Shown here: one piece after another, positions 1-8,952 of the stretch
Layout: each line of letters begins with the position of its first letter
How positions within the stretch are numbered: position 1 is the stretch's first letter
NCBI RefSeq assembly: GCF_014648075.1
Contig: NZ_BMQK01000007.1
Coordinates: 62,001 to 126,000 of the forward strand
Reading direction: 5' to 3'
Origin: Streptomyces ruber
GTDB lineage: Bacteria; Actinomycetota; Actinomycetes; Streptomycetales; Streptomycetaceae
DNA: 64,000 nt
Notes under the pieces: model-generated
Databases searched by the model: none
What the model was told of the DNA's origin: nothing
The model's input: the letters and a program-made list of their open reading frames with translations, nothing else
Made by a program: the position numbers and the translations under genes

Positions 1-210
1 CGGGACAGGGGCGGGGACATACGGATGGTGTCGTTCCGGCAGTTCACGGACTGGCTCGACGTCCAGCGCGAGGACGTACTGGCGGAGCTGCGGTCGCTGG
101 GGGTGGGGGAGCGGCCCGCCGGTGGCTGGAAGCGGTTCCTCGCGGACGCCGGTGACCGGCGGGCCGGGGGCGGGAGCGGGTCCGCGGAAGACGGGGGGAA
201 GACGGCGTAG
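1..210 (+). CDS. 3' end of an upstream gene, truncated by the window edge
   Basis: The frame is open from the first base to the stop at 208-210, so this is probably the C-terminal 69 residues of a longer protein; an internal ATG at 25 could in principle start a 61-residue protein. The readable tail contains FRQFTDWLDVQ, then a basic and Gly-rich end. A V-S/T-F-R-Q-x-x-D-W-L-D pattern reminds me of the C-termini of Streptomyces polysaccharide deacetylase-like proteins, but the piece is too short to assign. It is co-directional with the cytochrome c biogenesis genes, 64 bp downstream. Confidence 0.4.
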   Translation, partial: RDRGGDIRMVSFRQFTDWLDVQREDVLAELRSLGVGERPAGGWKRFLADAGDRRAGGGSGSAEDGGKTA

Positions 211-274
211 GGAAAGGTCCCCGTCCCGAGGGGGGTGCGGAAGATCCCCTAAACGGGCATGCGAAACTTTTCAC

Positions 275-925
275 ATGAGTGCCGCCAGCAGTGCCCGCGC
301 TCCGCAGCGCGAGAACCGCACCCGTGTGACCCGTACGCGCCGCGGCCGCGCCGCCCTGCTCGCGGCCGGGGCCGCCGTGCTGGCGCTGGCCGTCTCCGCG
401 TGCAGCTCCGGCGGGACCTCGGGGGGTGGCGGCGGCACCGGCTTCGTCACCAGCTCCGAGGGCATCGCCACGGTGAAGAAGGGCGAGCGCACCGCCGCCC
501 CCGACCTCTCCGGGCAGACCCTGGAGGGCGAGCAGCTCGACGTCTTCTCGGAGTACAAGGGCAAGGTCGTCGTCCTCAACGTGTGGGGCTCCTGGTGCGC
601 GCCGTGCCGCGCCGAGGCCCCCAACCTCGTCACCGTCTCCGAGGACCTCGCCGACCAGGGCGTGCAGTTCGTCGGCATCAACACCCGCGACACCAGCACC
701 GGCCCGGCGATCGCCTTCGAGAAGGAGTACGAGGTCACCTTCCCGAGCCTGTACGACCCGACCGGCAAGCTGATGCTGCGCTTCGAGAAGGGCACGCTCA
801 ACCCGCAGGCGATCCCCTCCACGCTGGTCATCGACCGCGACGGCAAGGTCGCCGCGCGCTCCCTCCAGGCGCTGAGCGAGTCCAAGCTGCGCAAGATGAT
901 CGAGCCGGTCCTCGCGGAGAAGTGA
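275..925 (+). CDS. resA: ResA-like thioredoxin-fold lipoprotein (thiol-disulfide oxidoreductase)
   Basis: The 216-residue product is predicted to be a membrane-anchored extracytoplasmic thiol reductant that keeps apocytochrome c CxxCH cysteines reduced for haem attachment. It has a basic N-terminus and a hydrophobic core ending in a lipobox (AVSAC, lipidated Cys43). A thioredoxin-like domain runs from about residue 75 to 216, with the redox pair W-C108-A-P-C111. The ATG at 275 was chosen over upstream in-frame starts because it gives a clean lipoprotein signal. One base separates it from ccdA, and resB and ccsB follow, so it is the first gene of a System II (Ccs) cytochrome c maturation operon. 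Generic TlpA-type function is the main alternative. Confidence 0.88.
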   Translation: MSAASSARAPQRENRTRVTRTRRGRAALLAAGAAVLALAVSACSSGGTSGGGGGTGFVTSSEGIATVKKGERTAAPDLSGQTLEGEQLDVFSEYKGKVVVLNVWGSWCAPCRAEAPNLVTVSEDLADQGVQFVGINTRDTSTGPAIAFEKEYEVTFPSLYDPTGKLMLRFEKGTLNPQAIPSTLVIDRDGKVAARSLQALSESKLRKMIEPVLAEK

Positions 926-926
926 C

Positions 927-1700
927 GTGACCGGAGTGTCCACGCTGGCCGCGCTCACGGACCAGAACCAGACGGTGATGAGCGGCGCCCTGCTGCTCGC
1001 CCTGCCGATCGCCCTGCTCGGCGGCCTCGTCTCCTTCTTCTCCCCGTGCGTGCTGCCGCTCGTCCCCGGTTACCTGTCGTACGTCACCGGGGTCACCGGC
1101 ACCGACCTGGCCGAGGCCCGGCGCGGGCGGATGACCCTCGGCGCGTCCCTCTTCGTGCTCGGCTTCACCGCCGTGTTCGTCTCCGGCGGGGCGCTGTTCG
1201 GCTACTTCGGCTCGACGCTCCAGGAGCACCAGGCCGTCCTGTCCAAGGTGCTCGGCGTCTTCATGATCCTGCTGGGCGTCTTCTTCATGGGCCTGATGCC
1301 CTGGCTCACCCAGCGGGAGTTCCGCTTCCACAGAAAGCCCGCGGCCGGACTGGTCGGCGCGCCCCTGCTCGGCGCGCTGTTCGGGATCGGCTGGACGCCC
1401 TGTATCGGTCCGACCCTCGCCTCCGTCCTGGCACTCTCCTCCAGCGAGGCGAGTGCCGGTCGCGGCGCGCTGCTGACCGTCGCGTACTGTCTGGGCCTGG
1501 GCGTGCCCTTCGTCCTCACCGCGGTCGCCCTGCGCAAGGCGCTCGGCGCGTTCGGCTGGGTCAAGCGGCACTACGTGTGGGTGCTGCGCATCGGGGGCGT
1601 CATGATGATCGCGACCGGCCTGCTCCTGCTGACCGGGGCGTGGGACCGCCTCGTGCAGGAGATGCAGGTCTGGTCGAACGGCTTCACGGTGGGGATCTGA
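927..1700 (+). CDS. ccdA: CcdA cytochrome c biogenesis transmembrane protein
   Basis: A polytopic membrane protein of 257 residues in the DsbD/CcdA family. It moves reducing equivalents from cytoplasmic thioredoxin across the membrane to ResA-type proteins. Its two conserved membrane cysteines are visible in SPCVLPLVPGYLSY near residue 38 and GWTPCIGPT near residue 157, with about six hydrophobic segments, as expected for the family. The GTG start lies one base after the resA stop; an internal GTG/ATG pair near 977-981 would give a shorter protein starting just before the first membrane segment. Translational coupling with its neighbours is likely. Confidence 0.93.
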   Translation: MTGVSTLAALTDQNQTVMSGALLLALPIALLGGLVSFFSPCVLPLVPGYLSYVTGVTGTDLAEARRGRMTLGASLFVLGFTAVFVSGGALFGYFGSTLQEHQAVLSKVLGVFMILLGVFFMGLMPWLTQREFRFHRKPAAGLVGAPLLGALFGIGWTPCIGPTLASVLALSSSEASAGRGALLTVAYCLGLGVPFVLTAVALRKALGAFGWVKRHYVWVLRIGGVMMIATGLLLLTGAWDRLVQEMQVWSNGFTVGI

Positions 1701-1703
1701 TCC

Positions 1704-3434
1704 ATGAGTACCACTGACACCGACAGGACCGGCAAGGAGACCGAGGCGTCCACCGACGACCTCGGCGCCGCCGGTTCCCAGCTCTCCACCGCGCCCCGCG
1801 AGGAGATGCCGAACCTGCCCTCGCTGGGCGTCATCGGCTGGGTCCGCTGGTTCTGGCGGCAGCTGACCTCCATGCGGATCGCGCTGCTCCTGCTCTTCCT
1901 GCTGTCCCTCGCGGCGATCCCGGGCTCGCTGATCCCGCAGTCGGGACAGGACGAGACCAAGGTCGCCGCCTTCATGGACCGGCACGAGACCCTCGGGCCG
2001 ATCTACGACAAGCTCGGCTTGTTCCACGTCTACAGCTCGGTGTGGTTCTCGGCGATCTACATCCTGCTGTTCATCTCGCTCATCGGCTGCATCGTGCCGC
2101 GCACCTGGCAGTTCGTCGGCCAGCTGCGCAGCCGCCCGCCGGGCGCCCCGAAGCGGCTGACCCGGCTGCCCGCGTACACCACCTGGCGCACCGCGGCCGA
2201 GCCGGAGCAGGTGCGCGAGGCCGCGCTGAAGGTGCTCGGCGGGCGCCGCTACCGCGCCCATGTGGCGGATGACGCGGTCGCCGCCGAGAAGGGCTACCTG
2301 CGCGAGGCGGGCAACCTCGTCTTCCACCTCTCGCTGATCGTGATGCTGATCGCCTTCGCCTGGGGCCAGCTGTACAAGTCCGAGGGCAACAAGCTGATCG
2401 TCGAGGGCGACGGCTTCGCCAACACGATCACCCAGTACGACGACTTCAAGTCCGGCAACCTGTTCTCGGTCGACCACGACCTGGAGCCCTTCAGCTTCGA
2501 TCTGAAGGACTTCAAGGGCACCTACGAGCCGAGCGGACCGAACCGGGGCACTCCGCGCACGTTCGAGGCGGACGTGACGTACAGCGTCGGCGCCGACGGC
2601 AGGGAGCAGCAGCGGACCATCGAGGTCAACGAGCCGCTGAAGATCGGCGACTCCAAGGTCTACCTGGTCAGCCACGGGTACGCGCCCGTCGTCACCGTAC
2701 GGGACGGCAAGGGCGAGGTCGTCTACAAGGGCGCCGTGCCGCTGCTGCCGCAGGACAGCAACGTGACCTCCTCCGGAGCCATCAAGGTCCTGGACGGCTA
2801 CCGCAACGCCGACGGCAAGCGCGAGCAGCTCGGCTTCAACGCGTTCTTCGTGCCGACCTTCGCGGGCGAGGGCCAGGGCACCATGCTGTCCCAGTTCCCC
2901 GCGCTGCTGAACCCGCGCCTCGCGCTCAGCGCGTACCACGGCGACCTCGGCGTGGACTCGGGCATCGCGCAGAACGTCTACCAGCTCGACACCGACAAGC
3001 TGACGGAGTTCAAGGACTCCGACGGCGAGCTGCTCACCGAGCGGCTCGCGCCCGGCCAGACCATGGAGCTCCCGGACGGCGCCGGCTCGATCACCTTCGA
3101 GCGGGAGGTCAAGGAGTGGGCCGGCTTCCAGATCACCGAGCAGCCCGGCAGCGGCTGGGCGCTCGCCGGGGCCGTCGCGGCGATCGCGGGCCTCGCCGCC
3201 TCCCTGTTCATCCAGCGCCGCCGCGTGTGGGTCCGGGCCGTGCGGGGCGCCGACGGCGTCACGGTCGTCGAGATGGCGGGACTCGGCCGCAGCGAGTCCG
3301 CCAAGCTGCCGGAGGAGCTGGGCGACCTCGCGGCACTGGTCCACGACGCGGCACCGTCCGCGCCCGACCCCGTACCCGACCCTTCCGACGCCGACGCCGA
3401 CCCCACCGATGCCGAAGGGGCTGACAAGCAGTGA
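1704..3434 (+). CDS. resB: ResB/Ccs1 cytochrome c biogenesis protein
   Basis: This 576-residue protein matches the ResB (Ccs1) family: three N-terminal membrane segments (one around MRIALLLLFLLSLAAIPGSLIPQ), a large extracytoplasmic domain of about 270 residues, a last membrane helix near residue 490, and an acidic C-terminal tail. With CcsB/ResC it forms the System II haem-handling and ligation complex that attaches haem to apocytochrome c outside the membrane. The ATG is three bases after the ccdA stop, and the end overlaps the GTG of the next gene by four bases, so both partners are probably made in stoichiometric amounts. Confidence 0.93.
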   Translation: MSTTDTDRTGKETEASTDDLGAAGSQLSTAPREEMPNLPSLGVIGWVRWFWRQLTSMRIALLLLFLLSLAAIPGSLIPQSGQDETKVAAFMDRHETLGPIYDKLGLFHVYSSVWFSAIYILLFISLIGCIVPRTWQFVGQLRSRPPGAPKRLTRLPAYTTWRTAAEPEQVREAALKVLGGRRYRAHVADDAVAAEKGYLREAGNLVFHLSLIVMLIAFAWGQLYKSEGNKLIVEGDGFANTITQYDDFKSGNLFSVDHDLEPFSFDLKDFKGTYEPSGPNRGTPRTFEADVTYSVGADGREQQRTIEVNEPLKIGDSKVYLVSHGYAPVVTVRDGKGEVVYKGAVPLLPQDSNVTSSGAIKVLDGYRNADGKREQLGFNAFFVPTFAGEGQGTMLSQFPALLNPRLALSAYHGDLGVDSGIAQNVYQLDTDKLTEFKDSDGELLTERLAPGQTMELPDGAGSITFEREVKEWAGFQITEQPGSGWALAGAVAAIAGLAASLFIQRRRVWVRAVRGADGVTVVEMAGLGRSESAKLPEELGDLAALVHDAAPSAPDPVPDPSDADADPTDAEGADKQ

Positions 3435-4543
3435 CCCTCGCCGCCACCGACCCGGCCGCCGCGACCGACCTGGCCGCCGCGACCAACGAGAACCTCGCAC
3501 AGATCAGCAATGTGCTGATCTACTCCGCGATGGCCGTCCTCACGCTGGCCTTCTTCGCGTACATCGCGGAGTGGCTCCTCGGCAGCCGCAGCAAGGTGGG
3601 CCGTACGGCCGCCGCGCTCACCGCCGACGTGAAGAGGGCGGACGCGCCCGCGGTCACCGTCAAACAGGGCGGCTCCACCGCCGTGCTGGAGCGGCCCAAG
3701 GTGGTCGTCCGGGCCGCGGCCGGCGCCCGTGACGTGCCGGACGGGCCCGGCGCGCACGGCGGCACGGAGAAGGGCGACCTCTGGGGCCGTATCGCCGTGT
3801 CCCTCACCGTGCTGGCCTTCCTCCTCCAGTTCGGCGGTGTGCTCACGCGCGCCCTGTCGGTGCAGCGGGCGCCGTGGGGCAACATGTACGAGTTCAACAT
3901 CACCTTCTCCACCGTCGCCGTCGGCGTGTACCTGGCGCTGCTGGCGCTGAAGAAGAACGTCCGCTGGCTCGGCCTGCCCCTGGTCACCACGGTCCTGCTC
4001 GACCTCGGTCTGGCCGTGACCGTCCTGTACACCGACAGCGACCAGCTGGTCCCCGCGCTCCACTCGTACTGGCTCTACATCCACGTCTCGACCGCGATCT
4101 TCTGTGGCGCGGTGTTCTACGTGGGAGGCATGGGCACGGTCCTGTACCTGTTCAAGGACAGCTACGAGAGCAAGCTGCTGAACGGCGGCACCCCCGGCCG
4201 GTTCGCGACGTCGGTGATGGAACGGCTGCCCGCCTCGGCCTCCCTCGACAAGTTCGCCTACCGCGTCAACGCCGCCGTCTTCCCGCTGTACACGTTCACG
4301 ATCATCGCGGGCGCCATCTGGGCGGGCGACGCCTGGGGCCGGTACTGGGGCTGGGACCCCAAGGAGACCTGGTCCTTCATCACCTGGGTCGCCTACGCCG
4401 GCTACCTGCACGCCCGCGCCACGGCCGGCTGGAAGGGCCGCAAGGCCGCGTACATCGCGCTCATCGCGCTCGGCTGCTGGCTGTTCAACTACTACGGCGT
4501 CAACATCTTCGTCTCGGGCAAGCACTCCTACTCGGGAGTCTGA
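3431..4543 (+). CDS. ccsB: CcsB/ResC haem-handling protein of cytochrome c biogenesis
   Basis: The 370-residue integral membrane protein carries the diagnostic tryptophan-rich WWD haem-binding motif (WGRYWGWDPKETWSF, encoded at about 4336-4380), flanked by membrane helices with conserved histidines (LHSYWLYIHV and YLHARA). Residues 50-115 form an Ala/Lys-rich cytoplasmic insert between the first and second helices, longer than in Bacillus ResC and common in actinobacteria. The GTG start overlaps the resB stop. It is the last gene of the operon; a perfect 17-bp hairpin follows 17 bp downstream. Confidence 0.94.
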   Translation: MTLAATDPAAATDLAAATNENLAQISNVLIYSAMAVLTLAFFAYIAEWLLGSRSKVGRTAAALTADVKRADAPAVTVKQGGSTAVLERPKVVVRAAAGARDVPDGPGAHGGTEKGDLWGRIAVSLTVLAFLLQFGGVLTRALSVQRAPWGNMYEFNITFSTVAVGVYLALLALKKNVRWLGLPLVTTVLLDLGLAVTVLYTDSDQLVPALHSYWLYIHVSTAIFCGAVFYVGGMGTVLYLFKDSYESKLLNGGTPGRFATSVMERLPASASLDKFAYRVNAAVFPLYTFTIIAGAIWAGDAWGRYWGWDPKETWSFITWVAYAGYLHARATAGWKGRKAAYIALIALGCWLFNYYGVNIFVSGKHSYSGV

Positions 4544-4559
4544 CCCGGCGGCCGCCCGG

Positions 4560-4597
4560 AGGCCGGTGTCCGTGACCCAGGTCACGGACACCGGCCT
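4560..4597. terminator. bidirectional terminator hairpin after ccsB
   Basis: Perfect inverted repeat with 17-bp arms (GGCCGGTGTCCGTGACC at 4561-4577 and its complement at 4580-4596) and a two-base centre, plus an A-T pair outside. It lies between the convergent ccsB and dioxygenase genes. There is no U-tract, as is usual in Streptomyces. Confidence 0.85.
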
Positions 4598-4665
4598 TCG
4601 CCGTGCCGCCGGTCGGTACGATCGGCCGGCCGCCTCCCGTGTCGGCCCGCGAGCGGTCCGGGCCG

Positions 4666-5751
4666 TCAGCCGACCGCGATCGCGTCCAGCTTCCCGCGCA
4701 GGTACACGTGCGAGTCCACCGGCTCGTACGCCACCCGCCCGACCGGGGCGGGCACGGACTCGACCCGCGTGCCCGGTGTGCACTCCCCGAAGTAGACCAG
4801 GGACATCAGCTCCTCGGCGGGCGCGTCGGCCGGCGGGGGCAGGACGCGGTGGCGCCCGGACCGCCAGCGGTCGCCCGTCCACCGGGCCATCAGGTCGCCG
4901 AGGTTGACGGTGAGGGCGTCCGGGTCGTACGGGGCGTCCTCCCAGCCGGTACCGCCGTCCGCGGGGTCCGTGAACACCTGGAGCCCGCCCTTGCCGGTCT
5001 GCCGGTCCAGGATCGTCACCGTGCCGAAGTCGGTGTGCGGGCCGATGCGGAACTGGCCGGGCTGCGGCTCGCCGGTCAGCTCCCGCCCCGGGTACCAGTT
5101 GATGTTGAAGCCGTACGTCGGGTGGCTCATGTGGCGGGTGAAGAAGTCCGGCTCCAGCCCGAGCGCCTCGCCCAGCAGGGACAGCAGGTGGTTCTCCAGC
5201 TCCACCATGCGGGCCAGGTACTCCTCGCACGGCTCCCGGAGCTCGGGCACCTCCGCGGGCCAGACGTTCGGCGCGTACCACTCCGCGTTGACGGCGGGGT
5301 CGTCGAACGGCTCGTGCGTGGCGAAGGTCAGCGACTCCTTGAGGTCGGGCGGGGTCTCGGTGCCCTCCGCGTAGCCGGCGGCCTCCGCGTCCGGCCCGAG
5401 CCAGCCCCGGCCGCCGACCTTCGCCGAGTACGCCTGCTTGACCTCGGTGGGCAGGGCGAAGAAGACGCGGGCGGCGGCGCGGATGCGGGCCCGCAGCCCC
5501 GGATCCACGCCGTGGCCGGTCACCAGCAGGAAGCCGGCGGTCTGCAGGGCGTCGTCGACGGTGCGGGCGATCTCGGCGCGGGCATCGGCGTCGCCGGTCA
5601 GCCAGGGGACGAGGTCGACGGTCGGGATGCGGGGTCCGCGTGCGCGTGGGGTCACGTCCCCACTGTCCCCGGCGGGGTGTGCCGGAGCAACGGCGCGCGG
5701 CGTCACGACGACGGGCGCGTGAGGCCACGCATGCGGCGGGAGTGACTTCAT
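4666..5751 (-). CDS. isopenicillin N synthase-like 2-oxoglutarate/Fe(II) dioxygenase
   Basis: A 361-residue member of the IPNS/2OG-Fe(II) oxygenase family: an N-terminal DIOX_N domain (RIPTVDLVPWL... GFLLVTGHGVD) and a C-terminal double-stranded beta helix. The iron facial triad is visible as H239-T-D241 (PHTDFGTVTIL) and H301 (GRHRV). The usual Arg-x-Ser that binds the co-substrate carboxylate reads L315-M-S317, so the Arg is absent. The ATG at 5751 has a good ribosome site (GGGGAG, 6-nt gap); a GTG at 5655 would remove an unconserved 32-residue leader. The substrate is unknown. It is a single gene, convergent with the ccs operon and separated by a terminator. Confidence 0.8.
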   Translation of the reverse strand: MKSLPPHAWPHAPVVVTPRAVAPAHPAGDSGDVTPRARGPRIPTVDLVPWLTGDADARAEIARTVDDALQTAGFLLVTGHGVDPGLRARIRAAARVFFALPTEVKQAYSAKVGGRGWLGPDAEAAGYAEGTETPPDLKESLTFATHEPFDDPAVNAEWYAPNVWPAEVPELREPCEEYLARMVELENHLLSLLGEALGLEPDFFTRHMSHPTYGFNINWYPGRELTGEPQPGQFRIGPHTDFGTVTILDRQTGKGGLQVFTDPADGGTGWEDAPYDPDALTVNLGDLMARWTGDRWRSGRHRVLPPPADAPAEELMSLVYFGECTPGTRVESVPAPVGRVAYEPVDSHVYLRGKLDAIAVG

Positions 5752-5779
5752 GCGTCGCTCCCCGCGCGGCTCAGGCGGC

Positions 5780-6175
5780 TCAGTCCCGGGGGTCGTCCTT
5801 CTTGTCCTCGTCCTTTTCCTTGTCCCTGTCCTCCGCCTGGTTCCGGTCGTTCCCGGCCTTGGGCCCGTCCCCGTCCCCGTCCTTCTTCCGCTCGTCGCCA
5901 CCCAGCGACCTGAGGAACTCGGGGTTGTCGTCGGGTGCGACCCAGCCGCCACGGGACCGGCGCGACGGGCCACCGCCGATGCGGCCGGTCGCGCCGGTGC
6001 GGTCTCGGCCGACGATCAGCCAGGAGATGGAGCCCACCAGCGGGAACAGCAGGATGAGGATGGCCCACAGAGGCTTGGGGATGTGCTTGACGTCCTTCTC
6101 CTCCGTGGTGATGCAGTCGATGAACGCGTAGACGCTCAGTGCCAGCGGCACCAGGATCATCAGCACCCGGAGCAT
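5780..6175 (-). CDS. PLDc_N domain small membrane protein
   Basis: A 131-residue protein with two N-terminal hydrophobic helices (MLRVLMILVPLALSVYAF and LWAILILLFPLVGSISWLIV) that match the short PLDc_N (phospholipase D nuclease N-terminal) module common in actinobacteria: acidic loop, then P-K-x-x-W, then a GS-x-x-W-x-x-x-GR ending. The rest is a charged, low-complexity K/D/E/G tail, presumably cytoplasmic. There is no HKD catalytic motif, so it is not a phospholipase. The ATG has an upstream AAGGGGA. It is 28 bp upstream of the dioxygenase and may be co-transcribed with it. Function unknown. Confidence 0.8.
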   Translation of the reverse strand: MLRVLMILVPLALSVYAFIDCITTEEKDVKHIPKPLWAILILLFPLVGSISWLIVGRDRTGATGRIGGGPSRRSRGGWVAPDDNPEFLRSLGGDERKKDGDGDGPKAGNDRNQAEDRDKEKDEDKKDDPRD

Positions 6176-6277
6176 GTGTCGGTCCCCTTGCACGGTCACG
6201 GTCGGAGGCCCGGGGCGGGCGGCGGTCCGGCCCCCCGGTGACAGGTCCAGAGTAGTGCGTACCGGATACTGGAACGC

Positions 6278-7735
6278 ATGGCTTATGACGATCTTCGCTC
6301 GTTCCTCCGGGCCCTCGATCGGGAAGGCGACCTCAAGCGCGTCAAGGTGGAGGTCGATCCCCACCTGGAGATCGGCGAGATCACCGACCGGGTCAACAAG
6401 GCCGGCGGCCCCGCGCTCCTCTTCGAAAACGTGCGCGGGTCGGACATGCCGCTCGCCATGAACGTCTACGGCACCGACCGGCGGCTGCTGAAGGCGCTCG
6501 GCCTGAAGTCGTACGAGGACATCGGCGACAAGATCGGCGGGCTGCTCAAGCCGGAGCTGCCGAACGGGTTCGTCGGGGTGCGCGAGGCCTTCGGGAAGCT
6601 CGGCTCGATGACCCACGTACCGCCGAAGAAGGTCAAGGCCGACGACGCCCCGGTGCAGGAGGTCGTCCTGCAGGGCGACGACGTGGACCTGGAGCGGCTC
6701 CCCGCCCTGTTCACCTGGCCCGAGGACGGCGGCTCCTTCTTCAACCTCGGCCTGACCCACACCAAGGACCCCGAGTCGGGCGTCCGCAACCTCGGCCTCT
6801 ACCGCCTCCAGCGCCACGACAAGCGCACCATCGGCATGCACTGGCAGATCCACAAGGACAGCCGGAACCACTACCAGGTCGCCGCGCGCCGGGGCGAGCG
6901 GCTCCCGGTCGCGATCGCCTTCGGCTGCCCGCCCGCCGTGACGTACGCCTCCACCGCCCCGCTCCCCGGCGACATCGACGAGTACCTCTTCGCCGGCTTC
7001 CTCGCGGGCAGGCGGATCGAGATGGTGGACTGCAAGACGGTCCCGCTCCAGGTCCCCGCCAACGCCGAGGTCGTCCTGGAGGGCTGGCTGGAGCCGGGGG
7101 ACATGCTCCCCGAGGGCCCCTTCGGCGACCACACGGGCTTCTACACCCCGCAGGAGCCCTTCCCGGCCCTCAGGATCGACTGCATCACCATGCGGAAGCG
7201 CCCGCTGCTGCAGTCGATCGTGGTCGGCCGGCCCCCGACGGAGGACGGTCCGCTGGGACGGGCGACGGAGCGGTTCTTCCGCCCGCTCCTCAAAATCATC
7301 GTCCCGGACATCGTGGACTACCACCTGCCCGAGGCCGGCGGCTTCCACAACTGCGCGATCGTCTCGATCGACAAGAAGTACCCGAAGCACGCCCAGAAGG
7401 TGATGCACGCCATCTGGGGCGCCCACATGATGTCGCTGACCAAGCTCATCGTCGTCGTGGACTCCGACTGCGACGTCCACGACCTGCACGAGGTGGCCTG
7501 GCGGGCGCTCGGCAACACGGACTACGCCCGTGACCTGACCGTGGTCGAGGGCCCGGTCGACCACCTCGACCATGCCTCCTACCAGCAGTTCTGGGGCGGC
7601 AAGGCGGGCATCGACGCCACCCGCAAGTGGCCCGAGGAGGGCTACACGCGTGACGGGGGCTGGCCCGAGATGGTGGTGTCGGACCCGGGGACGGCGTCCC
7701 TCGTGGACCGGCGCTGGAAGGAGTACGGCCTGTGA
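6278..7735 (+). CDS. mqnL: menaquinone biosynthesis decarboxylase, UbiD family (MqnL)
   Basis: The 485-residue protein is a UbiD-type prenylated-FMN decarboxylase. Family hallmarks include VRNLGLYRLQ near residue 170 and PFGDHTGFYTP near residue 283. In futalosine-pathway organisms this clade, with a UbiX-like partner, is assigned to removal of the carboxylate from the (prenylated) 1,4-dihydroxy-6-naphthoate skeleton. The GTG of mqnP overlaps its stop by four bases, so the two are coupled. A GATACT element at 6265-6270 lies seven bases before the ATG; only a weak GGAAC could serve as ribosome site, so a leaderless transcript is possible. mqnM, the flavin-prenyltransferase partner, lies 7 kb downstream beyond an accessory block. 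Confidence 0.9.
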   Translation: MAYDDLRSFLRALDREGDLKRVKVEVDPHLEIGEITDRVNKAGGPALLFENVRGSDMPLAMNVYGTDRRLLKALGLKSYEDIGDKIGGLLKPELPNGFVGVREAFGKLGSMTHVPPKKVKADDAPVQEVVLQGDDVDLERLPALFTWPEDGGSFFNLGLTHTKDPESGVRNLGLYRLQRHDKRTIGMHWQIHKDSRNHYQVAARRGERLPVAIAFGCPPAVTYASTAPLPGDIDEYLFAGFLAGRRIEMVDCKTVPLQVPANAEVVLEGWLEPGDMLPEGPFGDHTGFYTPQEPFPALRIDCITMRKRPLLQSIVVGRPPTEDGPLGRATERFFRPLLKIIVPDIVDYHLPEAGGFHNCAIVSIDKKYPKHAQKVMHAIWGAHMMSLTKLIVVVDSDCDVHDLHEVAWRALGNTDYARDLTVVEGPVDHLDHASYQQFWGGKAGIDATRKWPEEGYTRDGGWPEMVVSDPGTASLVDRRWKEYGL

Positions 7736-8634
7736 CCTCGGCATCCGCCGCCCTGCCCCAGCCGGGGCGCACGAAGGCGTTCCTGCGCCTGGTCATGATC
7801 GAGCACTCGGTGTTCGCGCTCCCGTTCGCGTACATCGCGGCACTGACGGCCATGTTCGAGGTGGACGAGAGCGTCCACTGGGTCGAGCTGCTCCTCGTGA
7901 CCGTCGCGATGGTCGGTCTGCGCACCTTCGCCATGGCCGCCAACCGGATCATCGACCGCGAGATCGACGCGCGGAACCCGCGCACGGCCCACCGCGAACT
8001 GGTCACGGGCGCCATGTCGGTACGGCACGCCTGGACGGGCGCGCTCGTCGCCCTCGTCGTCTTCCTCGCCGCGGCCGCGCTGCTGAACCCGCTCTGCCTG
8101 GCCCTGGCCCCCGTCGCGGTGATCCCGATGGTGGTCTACCCCTACGGCAAGCGGTTCACGAACTTCCCGCAGGCCATCCTCGGCCTCGCCCAGGCCATGG
8201 GCCCGGTCGGCGGCTGGCTCGCCATCACCGGCGAATGGTCCTGGGAGGCGGTGATCCTCGGCCTCGCGGTCGGCGTCTGGATCGGCGGCTTCGACCTGAT
8301 CTACGCCTGCCAGGACGTGGAGACCGACCGAGAGATAGGCGTGAAGTCGGTCCCGGCGCGCTTCGGCATACCGGCGGCGATCTGGGGCGCCCGCGTCTGC
8401 CACACGATCACCACGGCCCTGTTCGTCTGGTTCGCGCTGGCCACCGGCGCGGGCGTGTTCTTCTGGCTGGGCCTGGTCATAGTGGCGGGCGCCTTCGTCT
8501 ACGAGCACACGATCGTCCGCCCGAACGACCTGTCCCGCCTGAACCGGGCGTTCTTCAGCGTCAACGGCTTCATCGGCATCGCGCTGTTCGTTTGTGCACT
8601 GCTGGATCTGCTGGTGCGGGGGCTTACTCCGTAG
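7732..8634 (+). CDS. mqnP: UbiA-family prenyltransferase of menaquinone biosynthesis (MqnP)
   Basis: A 300-residue polytopic membrane protein of the UbiA superfamily. The two Asp-rich prenyl-diphosphate/Mg2+ motifs are NRIIDREIDARNPRT near residue 70 and YACQDVETDREIG near residue 193, embedded in about eight hydrophobic helices. Its role is to attach the polyprenyl tail to the naphthoate head group in the futalosine pathway. The GTG start overlaps the mqnL stop by four bases, so translation is coupled. The gene ends just before a convergent GntR gene; elsewhere in the genus I would expect the UbiX partner immediately downstream. Confidence 0.9.
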   Translation: MTSASAALPQPGRTKAFLRLVMIEHSVFALPFAYIAALTAMFEVDESVHWVELLLVTVAMVGLRTFAMAANRIIDREIDARNPRTAHRELVTGAMSVRHAWTGALVALVVFLAAAALLNPLCLALAPVAVIPMVVYPYGKRFTNFPQAILGLAQAMGPVGGWLAITGEWSWEAVILGLAVGVWIGGFDLIYACQDVETDREIGVKSVPARFGIPAAIWGARVCHTITTALFVWFALATGAGVFFWLGLVIVAGAFVYEHTIVRPNDLSRLNRAFFSVNGFIGIALFVCALLDLLVRGLTP

Positions 8635-8640
8635 GTCTTC

Positions 8641-8901
8641 CTAGTTGTTGTTCTCCGGGGCGTCCGTGTGTGCATCGGGCGCCCCGATGACGTAGGTGCC
8701 CTTCGCGGGCAGGGTCGCGACGAGTCCTCGTTTGCGAAGTTCGACGATGGCGCGGCGCACGGTTCCGAGGCCCACGCCGTGCAACTGCGTCATGGCTCGC
8801 TCACCCGGCAGCGCAGCTCCTTGCGGCAGTTTTCCGGACGCGATGTCGTCGGCGATGGCATCCGCAAGCTTCACGTACTCGTAGCGCGGCAGCTCACTCA
8901 T
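8641..8901 (-). CDS. minimal GntR-family DNA-binding protein, cassette copy A
   Basis: An 86-residue protein consisting only of the GntR winged helix-turn-helix: Y-x-x-V-x-LADAIADDI, then LPGERAMTQLHGVGLGTVRRAI and the wing LVATLPAKGTYV. The C-terminal effector or dimerisation domain that normally doubles or triples the length is absent. It is divergent from the small-ORF pair at 9085-9704. The 183-bp gap holds an 18-bp perfect palindrome (8953-8970) and the conserved structured leader, so it is a natural candidate regulator of that pair. The target is inferred from position only. Confidence 0.82.
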   Translation of the reverse strand: MSELPRYEYVKLADAIADDIASGKLPQGAALPGERAMTQLHGVGLGTVRRAIVELRKRGLVATLPAKGTYVIGAPDAHTDAPENNN

Positions 8902-8952
8902 GTTTCCAAGGTGACGCACATGCACGCGCTCGGCACGGGCGGGGCGCAGACT

